A stretch of 64,000 nucleotides of DNA from Thomasclavelia spiroformis DSM 1552 (GTDB taxonomy: Bacteria; Bacillota_I; Bacilli_A; Erysipelotrichales; Coprobacillaceae), in the NCBI RefSeq assembly GCF_025149465.1, contig NZ_CP102275.1, forward strand, positions 1,922,001 through 1,986,000, read 5' to 3'. Below are positions 27,150 to 35,484 of this stretch, piece by piece. How positions within the stretch are numbered: position 1 is the first letter of the stretch; each line of letters starts with the position of its first letter. A program made the position numbers and the translations under genes. Below the pieces are notes generated by a model that was not told the origin of the DNA, searched no databases, and worked only from the letters and a program-made list of their open reading frames with translations.

Positions 27150-27608
27150 ATGTTTTTAGATGGATTAGACGAACTTGATCAAAAAATTGTTCAGCTGCTT
27201 ATCAAAAATGCAAGAATGTCATATTCTGATATTGGACAAAAAATTGGAATCTCAAGGGTAGCTGTAAAAATGAGAGTACAAGCATTAGAAAAAAAAGGTA
27301 TTATTGAAGAATATACAACAATTATTAACCCGCAAAAAATCAGTGGTGCTATTTCTTGTTATTTTGAAATTGAAACAACACCTGAAACATTAATGGAAGT
27401 CGCTAAAATTCTTGAAAAAAATAATACCATTACCCAAATTTATCGAGTAACTGGAAAAAGTAAACTCCATGTACATGCCATTGCTTCTTGCCATGAAGAA
27501 ATGGAAAAATTAATTTATGAAACTATAGACTGTCTACCAGGAGTTTTAGAATGTTCTTGTAACATGATATTTTCACGTATTAAAGATATCAAAGGGTTAA
27601 GATTATAA
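27150..27608 (+). CDS. Lrp/AsnC family transcriptional regulator
   Basis: The 152-residue protein has an N-terminal winged helix-turn-helix (about residues 6-55, opening LDELDQKIVQLLIKNARMS) and a C-terminal effector-binding domain of the RAM type (70-150). Family members sense amino acids and form octamers. It is divergent from the MATE transporter gene, the most likely target apart from its own promoter. An AGGAG site lies ten bases before the ATG. Confidence 0.9.
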   Translation: MFLDGLDELDQKIVQLLIKNARMSYSDIGQKIGISRVAVKMRVQALEKKGIIEEYTTIINPQKISGAISCYFEIETTPETLMEVAKILEKNNTITQIYRVTGKSKLHVHAIASCHEEMEKLIYETIDCLPGVLECSCNMIFSRIKDIKGLRL

Positions 27609-27622
27609 TATTTAAAAATATA

Positions 27623-27653
27623 CACAACAGTTAAACTGTTGTGCTTTTATTTT
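27623..27653 (+). terminator. terminator of the Lrp-family gene
   Basis: A 10-bp stem (27623-27632 with 27634-27643, loop opening slightly) is followed by a T-rich tract. Confidence 0.65.
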
Positions 27654-27697
27654 AAAAAAGCTATGAATAAACAGTTAAAAACTATTTATCATAGCTT
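27654..27697 (-). terminator. terminator of the DUF1846 gene
   Basis: A stem with arms 27658-27666 and 27689-27697 is followed on the minus strand by a T-tract. It lies right after the DUF1846 stop. Confidence 0.68.
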
Positions 27698-27702
27698 TAA
27701 TA

Positions 27703-29163
27703 TTATTGTTGTTTAGCATCATATGTTACTTCTATTCCTAGATTGCTAAATACTTTAGCATCCATTGGTCCAATCGATGAAGTAATGTGTGCTTGTGTTC
27801 CTTTTAACTTAGGTAATTGTTCTAATGCTAGTTTAGCATTGTCATTATCTACAGCACTTAATGATAAAGCAATCAATACCTCATCACTATGTAATCTTGG
27901 ATTGATACTACCTAAATATTCTGTTTTTAAATGTTGAATTGGTCCAAAAGCACTAGGAGAAATTAAATGAATATCTTCATTAATATCAGCTAAATATTTA
28001 ATAGCATTAATTAAGATAGCTGAACATGACCCCATAAAATCAGATGTCTTACCTGTGATAATTGTTCCATCATCTAATTCAATAGCTCCAGCATAACAAT
28101 TTGCTTCACTAGCTTTTTTATTAGCAGCAGCAACACATTTACGATCTTCTACATTAACTTTAGCTTGGTTCATTACAAGCTCTTGTTTATTATATTCATC
28201 TAAAGAACATTGTTCTTTTACATAACGATTTCTTGTATTATAATATCTTCTAATAATTTCTTGTCGACTAGCTTCTTTGCATACTTCATCATCACTAATA
28301 CAATGTCCTGCCATATTTACTCCCATATCAGTTGGTGAATTATATGGACTTGTTCCATAAATTTCTTCAAACATATTTTTTAATACTGGGAAAATTTCAA
28401 TATCACGATTATAATTAACAGTAACTTCATTGTACGCTTCTAAATGAAATGGATCGATCATATTAACATCATTTAAATCTGCAGTTGCTGCCTCATAAGC
28501 TAAATTAACTGGATGATTTAAAGGAATATTCCAAATTGGGAATGTTTCAAATTTAGCATAACCCGCTTTTATTCCTCTTATATTTTCATGGTATAACTGT
28601 GATAAACATGTTGCCATTTTACCACTACCAGGTCCTGGAGCTGTTACTACTACTAATGGTTTAGTTGTTTCAATATAATCATTTTTACCAAATCCATCTT
28701 TACTAATTATTTTTTTAGTATTTGTTGGATAACCATCAATTAAATAATGTAAATATACTTTAATATCTCTTTTTTCTAGACGACTTTTAAAGATATCAGC
28801 TGCTTTTTGTCCATCATATTGAGTAATAACAACACTACCAACATATAAACCTTTACTTTGATATATTTCAACTAATCTTAAAACATCATCATCATAAGTT
28901 ATTCCCAAATCACCACGAACTTTATTTCGTTCAATATCACTAGCAGAAATCGCAATAACAACTTCAGCTTGATCTTTTAATTGTAACAACATCTGTAATT
29001 TACTATCTGGTGCAAAACCTGGTAAAACTCGAGAAGCATGATAATCGTCAAATAATTTACCACCAAATTCCAAATATAACTTATCACCAAATTGGTTTAT
29101 TCTTTCTTTAATATGGGTAGATTGCATCGTTAAATATTTATCGTTATCAAATCCTATTTTCAT
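27703..29163 (-). CDS. DUF1846 family protein
   Basis: The 486-residue protein matches the DUF1846 family over its full length, from KIGFDNDKYLTMQSTHIKERI at the start (given here in part: KIGFDNDKYL) to the C-terminal SSIGPMDAKVFSNLG. A P-loop-like APGPGSGKMATC near residues 175-186 and MNQAKVNVEDRKC are family blocks. It is cytoplasmic; the function is not established. The ATG ending at 29163 has no close ribosome binding site. The strong one (AAAGGAG) belongs to a short upstream frame, described separately. Confidence 0.85.
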   Translation of the reverse strand: MKIGFDNDKYLTMQSTHIKERINQFGDKLYLEFGGKLFDDYHASRVLPGFAPDSKLQMLLQLKDQAEVVIAISASDIERNKVRGDLGITYDDDVLRLVEIYQSKGLYVGSVVITQYDGQKAADIFKSRLEKRDIKVYLHYLIDGYPTNTKKIISKDGFGKNDYIETTKPLVVVTAPGPGSGKMATCLSQLYHENIRGIKAGYAKFETFPIWNIPLNHPVNLAYEAATADLNDVNMIDPFHLEAYNEVTVNYNRDIEIFPVLKNMFEEIYGTSPYNSPTDMGVNMAGHCISDDEVCKEASRQEIIRRYYNTRNRYVKEQCSLDEYNKQELVMNQAKVNVEDRKCVAAANKKASEANCYAGAIELDDGTIITGKTSDFMGSCSAILINAIKYLADINEDIHLISPSAFGPIQHLKTEYLGSINPRLHSDEVLIALSLSAVDNDNAKLALEQLPKLKGTQAHITSSIGPMDAKVFSNLGIEVTYDAKQQ

Positions 29164-29191
29164 TTTTCACGTGTATGATATTTTTTATCAT
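29147..29191 (-). CDS. possible 14-codon leader peptide overlapping the DUF1846 start
   Basis: ATG at 29189-29191 lies three bases after AAAGGAGACG's core and opens a frame MIKNIIHVKNENRI with its stop at 29147-29149, inside the DUF1846 gene. The frame differs from DUF1846. A stem formed by two 9-base arms (29170-29180 and 29187-29195 approximately) covers its start. Either it couples translation to the DUF1846 ATG at 29163, or the hairpin brings the distant ribosome binding site to that ATG. Confidence 0.35.
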   Translation of the reverse strand: MIKNIIHVKNENRI

Positions 29192-29364
29192 ACGTCTCCT
29201 TTCTTATATCTTATCAATAGTGTTGTTATATTTTTCATAAATATAACATTATCTTTTGTATTCTACTGTATTTACTATTTTATTTCAATATCTTTACATA
29301 AAAATTTACTCATGAATAAGAATTTATTGTCATAATAATTAAAAATATCTACAGTTATCATAAT

Positions 29365-29394
29365 ACAAAAAATAGCTGAAATATCAGCTATTTT
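29365..29394 (-). terminator. terminator overlapping the end of the MutS-like gene
   Basis: An 11-bp stem (29369-29379 with 29384-29394) includes the TAG stop and is followed on the minus strand by T residues. Confidence 0.68.
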
Positions 29395-31160
29395 GTAATA
29401 CCAACCATCTTTAATAAATACTTTGCATTAGTCGTTTTACAACGTCCATCTTTAATTAAATAATCAAACATAATCTTATTATCTTGATAATACTCACTAA
29501 AATGATAATTAGTACATGGTATTTGATTTTCTAATTCACATAATTCAAAATCATGAGTCGTAATAAAAGTAAAAATATTACTACTAGATAATTGTTCTAC
29601 TGTTTTGGCTGCTCCATATATTCGATCTTTAGAATTAGTTCCTTTGAAAATTTCATCAATTAAAGCAATCATTTTTTCTCCACGGTCATTAGCATCAACA
29701 ATTTCTTTTATTCTCAATAATTCCGCATAAAAAGTTGAAATCCCACTAAGATCATCTTCTAATCTCATTGAAGTATATATTTTCATCAAAGAACATTTAA
29801 ATGTTTTTGCCATAACTGGCCCTCCAGCAAAAGCTAATACTAAATTTGTCCCAATCGTTCTTAAAAAAGTAGTTTTACCTGACATATTTGAACCAGTTAT
29901 AACACAAACTTGCTTTTTCATCATAAATGAATTAGCAACAACTTTTCGATCATCAATCAAAGGATGATAAGCTCCTTCAAACTCTAAACATAATTCATCA
30001 CTAAATAACGGAAATGTTGTTTGTTTCTTTGTTTTTAATAACACTTGTAAACTAATTAAACTTTCTAATTCTCCAATTGCATCTAGCCAACTTTCTACTT
30101 CATCTCCGTATTTTTTGATCCAATTATCATAAGCTCTTTTACAATTAAAATCCCATAATAAAATTCCATTTAATAATATTGCGGCTAAAATATTATTTCT
30201 CTGTTTTACAATTGAACTTGTTTTTTTTAATTCATCGAAAGCTTCATAAGCTTGATTTAATTGACTTTTTAACTTATTTAAATGTTTTGAAGTAAATGTA
30301 GTTTGTAATGTTAATCTACAAATATTTTGATAACTATTTAAACATTTTGATAAATCACTAACCTGTTTAAATATTTCGCTATGTTTAGGCAAAAAAATAA
30401 GCGTTGAAATCCATTGACCAAAAATTAAAATTGCTACTGCAATTACAGCAACTTTAAACATGATATTAAAAGTAAACATTAAAAACATGATAATTGTTAA
30501 TATGGGAATAATTATTAAAAGTAGTTTTAAATCATAACTAATTTGATAATCTTTTATTCCATTAATAAACTCTTCAACAGTTTTTTCAACAAATTTAGGT
30601 TTTTTTATCATTTTACCATATGTTTCTATATCAATAACAAAATCATCATTATTTCCTAATTCTTTAACTGCTTCTTGTTCTTCAATTAATGCTTTAATAT
30701 CATAATCTCTTCTAGTTAATTTATGTAATAATCTTATTTTACCACTTCGAGTACTTGCTGTATTTAGATATTGAAATAAAGAATTGTTACCGACAATATC
30801 CAAATCTTTCATCAAGCCACTTATTTTATCAACATAATCAGCTCCATTTTCTTTAAAAGAATGCCACTTATCTTCAAAACGTGCAAGATAATTATTAATT
30901 ACAACCAATTTAGCTTCAAAATACATTAATTGATTAGTTACTTGACTATGTAAATAAACTAAATAACTAAATAAAATAACCGCTACTAATACTATAATAT
31001 ATAAATATTCTCGATTAAAAAAATATCCTGCTAATAAACAAATCAAACATCCTATCATCGTTAAAAATCTTAATAATGATATTGCTGTAGAGCGCTTCTT
31101 TAAACTAACAACATCATTATTTATTTTATTTTGAACTACTAAATAATCATCATATTTCAT
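29388..31160 (-). CDS. membrane-anchored MutS-family ATPase
   Basis: The C-terminal third is a MutS-type ABC ATPase: Walker A GSNMSGKTTFL (423-433), Walker B MIALIDEIFKGTNS (497-510) and a His switch in ITTHD. The mismatch-recognition domain of MutS is absent. Instead there are two hydrophobic hairpins, at about 26-70 and 211-257, so the protein is probably in the membrane. Length is 590 residues. Similar membrane MutS-like proteins occur in other Firmicutes but have no settled role. A GGAG site precedes the ATG. It is a single-gene unit. Confidence 0.82.
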   Translation of the reverse strand: MKYDDYLVVQNKINNDVVSLKKRSTAISLLRFLTMIGCLICLLAGYFFNREYLYIIVLVAVILFSYLVYLHSQVTNQLMYFEAKLVVINNYLARFEDKWHSFKENGADYVDKISGLMKDLDIVGNNSLFQYLNTASTRSGKIRLLHKLTRRDYDIKALIEEQEAVKELGNNDDFVIDIETYGKMIKKPKFVEKTVEEFINGIKDYQISYDLKLLLIIIPILTIIMFLMFTFNIMFKVAVIAVAILIFGQWISTLIFLPKHSEIFKQVSDLSKCLNSYQNICRLTLQTTFTSKHLNKLKSQLNQAYEAFDELKKTSSIVKQRNNILAAILLNGILLWDFNCKRAYDNWIKKYGDEVESWLDAIGELESLISLQVLLKTKKQTTFPLFSDELCLEFEGAYHPLIDDRKVVANSFMMKKQVCVITGSNMSGKTTFLRTIGTNLVLAFAGGPVMAKTFKCSLMKIYTSMRLEDDLSGISTFYAELLRIKEIVDANDRGEKMIALIDEIFKGTNSKDRIYGAAKTVEQLSSSNIFTFITTHDFELCELENQIPCTNYHFSEYYQDNKIMFDYLIKDGRCKTTNAKYLLKMVGITK

Positions 31161-31244
31161 AAAAACTCCTTAACTTATTAAATCTTTTAATTTATTATAT
31201 CAAATATTTTATTTTTATTAATATAAAAATTATTATAAAAAACC

Positions 31245-31275
31245 TTGTTTATGACGTTACGTCATAAACTATAAT
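31245..31275 (+). promoter_or_regulatory. MerR-type promoter with 19-bp spacer and operator dyad
   Basis: TTGTTT (31245-31250) and TATAAT (31270-31275) are separated by 19 bases, the over-long spacing that MerR activators correct by twisting DNA. The spacer holds a perfect 17-base dyad TATGACGT-T-ACGTCATA (31250-31266). It drives the merR-like gene and the ABC genes behind it. Confidence 0.85.
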
Positions 31276-31295
31276 ATAACTAGGAGGTAAATAAT

Positions 31296-32084
31296 ATGTC
31301 AAAACAAGATATTTCAAACGATTTAATGACTATTGGTCAACTCGCTAAAATAATGAAAACAACTGTTCGTACTTTACAATACTATGATAAAAAAGGATTA
31401 CTATCACCAACTACTAAAAGTATTGGTGGCCGTAGACTTTATAATTATAAGAATATGATCAAACTTCATCAAATTCAAACTCTAAAATCATTAGGTTTTT
31501 CATTAGATGAAATCGAAAATAATCTAGTTTCACTTGATACTCCTAATCAAGTAATTGATGTTTTAAATAAACAAGCAACACTAATTAAAGATAAAATAAC
31601 TAAGCTAGAAGAAACATTGATTGCTATTGAAACTTTAAAAACAGAAGTCTTACAAATGAAGACTGTTGATTTTAAAAAATATGCAGATATTATTATTAAT
31701 CTTCAAATGAATAATGAACATTATTGGCTTATCAAATACTTTGATAACGATACGTTAGATCATATTAGAAATCAATTTGATAAAGAAAGTGGCCTCCAAT
31801 TCATTGAGCATTTTAATCAGTTAAATGATAAGATATTGGCTTTACAACATAAAAACATTCCTCCAGAAGATAGTCGTGTTCAAGCTCTTGCTAAAGAATT
31901 TTGGCAGATGGTTATGGAATTTACAAACGGTGATATGTCTATATTACCAAAACTAATAGAGTTTAGTAATTTAAAAGAAGATAATGAATGGTTTAAAAAA
32001 CAAGCAACGATCAACGAATATATTCAACCTGCATTACAACTATATTTTAAAAATTCTAATGTTGATCCTTCTGGAGAGCGATAA
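31296..32084 (+). CDS. MerR family transcriptional regulator
   Basis: The 262-residue protein has a MerR winged helix-turn-helix (about 9-75: MTIGQLAKIMKTTVRTLQYY..., quoted only in part), a coiled-coil dimer helix, and a 130-residue C-terminal helical domain likely to bind a ligand. There is no Cys cluster as in metal sensors, so a drug-like ligand is more likely. It is the first gene of an operon with an ABC exporter, and its promoter carries the matching dyad, so it surely regulates its own operon. Confidence 0.92.
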   Translation: MSKQDISNDLMTIGQLAKIMKTTVRTLQYYDKKGLLSPTTKSIGGRRLYNYKNMIKLHQIQTLKSLGFSLDEIENNLVSLDTPNQVIDVLNKQATLIKDKITKLEETLIAIETLKTEVLQMKTVDFKKYADIIINLQMNNEHYWLIKYFDNDTLDHIRNQFDKESGLQFIEHFNQLNDKILALQHKNIPPEDSRVQALAKEFWQMVMEFTNGDMSILPKLIEFSNLKEDNEWFKKQATINEYIQPALQLYFKNSNVDPSGER

Positions 32085-32086
32085 TT

Positions 32087-32896
32087 ATGAACTATGTGAT
32101 TCAAGTTTCTAATTTAAAAAAGAGTTATGGAAATAATAATGTATTAAAAGATTTAAGTTTTAATGTTAAAAAAGGAGAGATTTTTGGAATATTAGGTGTT
32201 AATGGAGCTGGAAAAACAACATTGCTTGAATGTATTGAAAGTCTTTGTAAATATGATGATGGTAAAATTTTAATTAATGGTAAAATTGGTATCCAGTTAC
32301 AATCATCATCTCTACCTGCTTATATCAAGGTTATTGAGGCTATTAAACTATTTTCTAAATGGAAAAAAGTTAAAATAGACAATTCTATTTTAACTACTTA
32401 TAAAATAGATAAGTTAAAAGATAAAAAATATCTTGAACTCTCTACTGGTCAAAAACGTCGTTTACATTTAGTTCTTGCATTAATTGGTAAACCGGATATT
32501 CTTTTTCTCGATGAGCCAACTGATGGATTAGATGTTGAAGGAAGAATATCACTTCATAATGAAATTCGTAAATTAAAAGCACATGGGACTACGATTATTC
32601 TTGCTAGTCATGATATGAGTGAAGTTGAAAATTTATGTGATCGCATTGCTATTTTAAATAATGGTAAAATTGCTTTTTTAGGAACGATTGATAAATTAAC
32701 ATTACAAATTAAAAAGAAATATAATATTGAAATATTAACTAAATTAGGTCAAGACAAATATATAACTGATAATATTAATGATACTTTATTGTCTATTTTA
32801 AAAGACTATAAAACAAAAAATTTAGAGATTTTAGATATTAAAATTAACCATGGGACATTAGAACAACATTTTATTGATATTACAAAGGAGCACTAA
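32087..32896 (+). CDS. ABC transporter ATP-binding protein
   Basis: The 269-residue protein has Walker A GVNGAGKTT (37-45), the signature LSTGQKRRL near residue 118 and Walker B ILFLDEPTDG. It is of the drug/ABC-2 exporter type. It starts two bases after the merR-like stop and overlaps no further than the ribosome binding site of the permease. With the next gene it forms an exporter induced by the MerR protein. Confidence 0.92.
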   Translation: MNYVIQVSNLKKSYGNNNVLKDLSFNVKKGEIFGILGVNGAGKTTLLECIESLCKYDDGKILINGKIGIQLQSSSLPAYIKVIEAIKLFSKWKKVKIDNSILTTYKIDKLKDKKYLELSTGQKRRLHLVLALIGKPDILFLDEPTDGLDVEGRISLHNEIRKLKAHGTTIILASHDMSEVENLCDRIAILNNGKIAFLGTIDKLTLQIKKKYNIEILTKLGQDKYITDNINDTLLSILKDYKTKNLEILDIKINHGTLEQHFIDITKEH

Positions 32897-32897
32897 A

Positions 32898-33617
32898 ATG
32901 AAAGCCTTATTTTATGGAATAATTTTACAATTTAAAATGGACATTCGTAGTAAATCTTTATTAATCACATGCTATCTTGTACCACTATTATTTTTTGCTA
33001 TTATGGGAGAAATTTTCACATCAATTATCCCTGAATCTAAAAATACTTTGATCCAATCAATGACAATTATGGGCATATCAATGGGTACATTGATAGGTCT
33101 ACCGCCTTCAATAATAGAAATTTATGGTACAAAGATTAAAAAAATGTATTATGCAAATAATGTACCTATATATTTTGGTTTAGTCTCTTTAACGATTTCA
33201 ACTTTAATTCATTTAATTATAATGAGCATAATCATCATTATAATTGCACCAATTGTTTTTGATGCTAAAATTCCTTCTAATTTACTATTATATTTTGGAT
33301 CATTAATATTATTTATTATTACTTCTATAAGTATCGCTTGTGTTTTAGGACTATTAGTTAAAAACCAAGCAAAATTAACTATGTTTAGTCAACTAGTTTT
33401 TTTACCATCAATTATGTTATCAGGAATTATGTTTCCTATAAATCTTTTACCAAAATTCTTAAGTAATCTTGGTAAACTATTTCCTGCATCATGGGCTTAT
33501 TCATTACTTATTCAAAATAAATTCAATTTAAATGATTTTTTCCCTTTATTAATCATTTTAAGTTTTATGATTATAAGTTGTTATTTACTATTAAAAAAAC
33601 ATAGTATCGAATATTAA
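32898..33617 (+). CDS. ABC-2 type transporter permease
   Basis: The 239-residue protein has six membrane segments and the ABC-2 motif near MLSGIMFPINLLPKFL. The ATG at 32898 has AAGGAG seven bases before it; the frame extends eight codons upstream into the ATPase gene. It is the membrane partner of the preceding ATPase. Confidence 0.9.
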   Translation: MKALFYGIILQFKMDIRSKSLLITCYLVPLLFFAIMGEIFTSIIPESKNTLIQSMTIMGISMGTLIGLPPSIIEIYGTKIKKMYYANNVPIYFGLVSLTISTLIHLIIMSIIIIIIAPIVFDAKIPSNLLLYFGSLILFIITSISIACVLGLLVKNQAKLTMFSQLVFLPSIMLSGIMFPINLLPKFLSNLGKLFPASWAYSLLIQNKFNLNDFFPLLIILSFMIISCYLLLKKHSIEY

Positions 33618-33645
33618 AAGCTGTAACGAACGTTCAGCTTTTTTA
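33616..33645 (+). terminator. terminator of the MerR/ABC operon
   Basis: An 8-bp stem (33616-33623 with 33635-33642) with an inner AACG/CGTT pairing is followed by T residues. Confidence 0.72.
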
Positions 33646-33696
33646 CATTTCATAATTTAAAAGAAACTTTTATAAAAGTATTTAGCAATCATATAT

Positions 33697-34458
33697 TCAT
33701 GAAATATATCGAGATAGAAAATGATATAAAATATCATTTGTAATATGATTAATCTTTTCATCTTCTATTAATTGCTGTAAGGGTTCTTGTAAATTACACT
33801 CTCCACAAATATCTATACCAATAACTTCTTGATGTTTAAAAACTTCTTCAAGTAATTTTTTCAAAGTATAAACAGACATATTTCCCTGATCCCAATTCGT
33901 TCTTGCGTGATAATGATTTAAAACATCTTTATCAATAGATATATAGGCAGGTAAAGTTATATCTATTTTTTTAATTTCCTCTTTTGCTAAACCCTCTTCA
34001 ATTTCATTAATACTAATACATACTAATTTTTCTTTAAAATCATCATCAATTTCTCTAATTGTTTCTTGATTAGGACCAATTAAAATTAATTGTTTTAAAT
34101 AAATATTTTCCTGTAACATCTCTGCTGCCCAGCTGCCACAACCTGTTAATTGATGAATCAAAGGTTGTTGCATATCGTTATGATGATCAAACAAAACAAG
34201 TGAAAAAGGCATATTAATCTTTTCTGCAAATATTTTTGTCATATAATGATAGTTGCCGTTATCCAAAAAATGAATACCATGCACTCCATAATTACATAAA
34301 CGTCTTTTAATTTCTTGTTTAGCTTCCAACGAACAATACATTGCTGTTTCTTTAATATCACTTAAATCTATTCTTTTTAAATTTCTCACATATTTTTCTA
34401 TATCTTGAGGATAAGTATGAGAAAAATCTAATACTAAATTTTCTGTTTTTTCGTTCAT
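33697..34458 (-). CDS. arginase/ureohydrolase-fold protein
   Basis: The 253-residue protein has the two metal-binding motifs of the arginase fold: DHHND (Asp91, His93, Asp95) and SIDKD (Asp176, Asp178). These bind two Mn ions in arginases, agmatinases and formiminoglutamases. The N-terminal GGxHS and the substrate-side residues are not clear, so the substrate is uncertain and may not be arginine. It stands alone on the minus strand with GTGGAAAGAG before the ATG. Confidence 0.8.
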   Translation of the reverse strand: MNEKTENLVLDFSHTYPQDIEKYVRNLKRIDLSDIKETAMYCSLEAKQEIKRRLCNYGVHGIHFLDNGNYHYMTKIFAEKINMPFSLVLFDHHNDMQQPLIHQLTGCGSWAAEMLQENIYLKQLILIGPNQETIREIDDDFKEKLVCISINEIEEGLAKEEIKKIDITLPAYISIDKDVLNHYHARTNWDQGNMSVYTLKKLLEEVFKHQEVIGIDICGECNLQEPLQQLIEDEKINHITNDILYHFLSRYIS

Positions 34459-34562
34459 CTCTTTCCACCACCTATATCAGTATTTATTATATCACCATAA
34501 AATAAAAATGACACATGACAATGAAAACTAAATATTTAATAATATTAAATAAATAATTGTCT

Positions 34563-34599
34563 AAAAAAACAATATCCCAGTAAAAACTGAAATATTGTT
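34563..34599 (-). terminator. terminator of the bactofilin gene
   Basis: An 8-bp outer stem (34568-34575 with 34592-34599) and an inner CAGT/ACTG stem are followed on the minus strand by T residues. Confidence 0.72.
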
Positions 34600-34612
34600 A
34601 ATAAGAAAGCAA

Positions 34613-35273
34613 TTATTTTTTTGCGGCTTTGTTAGAAACAGTTTGAATACTTCCAATAATAGTTGATCCCTCTTCAACCATGATCTTAGCAGAAGTTGTA
34701 TTACCATCTAAAACAGATGTTCCTTTCAAAGAAACTTTGTTTTCAGCAACGATATTACCTTTAATTTCACCTTCTAATACAACATCACTACTATTTACAT
34801 CACCTTGTAAATTAGTTGTTCCTAAAATATTAACCATTCCTTTACAACCAACATTTCCAACAATTGTTGCATCAATTGTAGTTAATGAATTAGCTTTAAT
34901 ATTTCCTTTAACATTTCCTTTAATTGTTACACTCTTATCACAATTAATATTACCTTCTACACTACCTTCAATTTGTAAATCTGCTTTACAAGTAATATCA
35001 CCGTTTATTTTTGTTCCATTAGAAATAACAGTCGGTGCATATTCAGGTTCAACTTTAGGTTGTTTCGCAAAAGTAGTTGGTTTTGGAGTTTCTTCTTTAA
35101 AAGTTTTAACTTGCACATTTTTTTCAATTTTTGGTTCAACAGATTTTGTTGTTTTTGTAGAATTTACTGGTGTCGTTTTAACCTTTACATCAGCAGCAAC
35201 TTCTTCTTCCTCTTCTTCTTCAACAAAAATCGTTTTATTGATTATATCTTTAATTCTACTTTTTTTTATTCAT
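34613..35273 (-). CDS. bactofilin, with a reading-frame break at an A8 tract near the start
   Basis: Bactofilins polymerise through a right-handed beta-helix and act in cell shape or wall placement. Repeats such as GDITCKADLQIEGSVEGNI run from the middle to the end. An AAAGGAGG site and ATG (35271-35273) precede AAT and eight A residues, but that frame hits TAG after five codons. Dropping one A gives MNKKSRIKDIINKTIFVEE and joins the bactofilin frame, including a Glu-rich stretch. The bactofilin frame itself is open back to 35270 without an ATG; the first ordinary start in it is a GTG at about 35116, which lacks a ribosome binding site. Confidence 0.78.
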
Positions 35274-35484
35274 TACAAATTCCTCCTTTAATCATCATTT
35301 AGAGCAAAATCATACAGATAACTACATCTATAAGAATACTAACAAAATACATTTATAATGTCAATGTCGCCACTTAATTATACCACACTATTAGACACTA
35401 TTCATCATAATATTTATTTTTAACGCATATTTTCAATAAAAGAAAATTCATTCATATTCTACTTTAATATTTAATTTCATAAAA

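Noticed and set aside
34680-35302. Two plus-strand frames (203 and 80 residues)
   Set aside because: Antisense to the bactofilin gene; they arise from its repeats and Glu-rich stretch.
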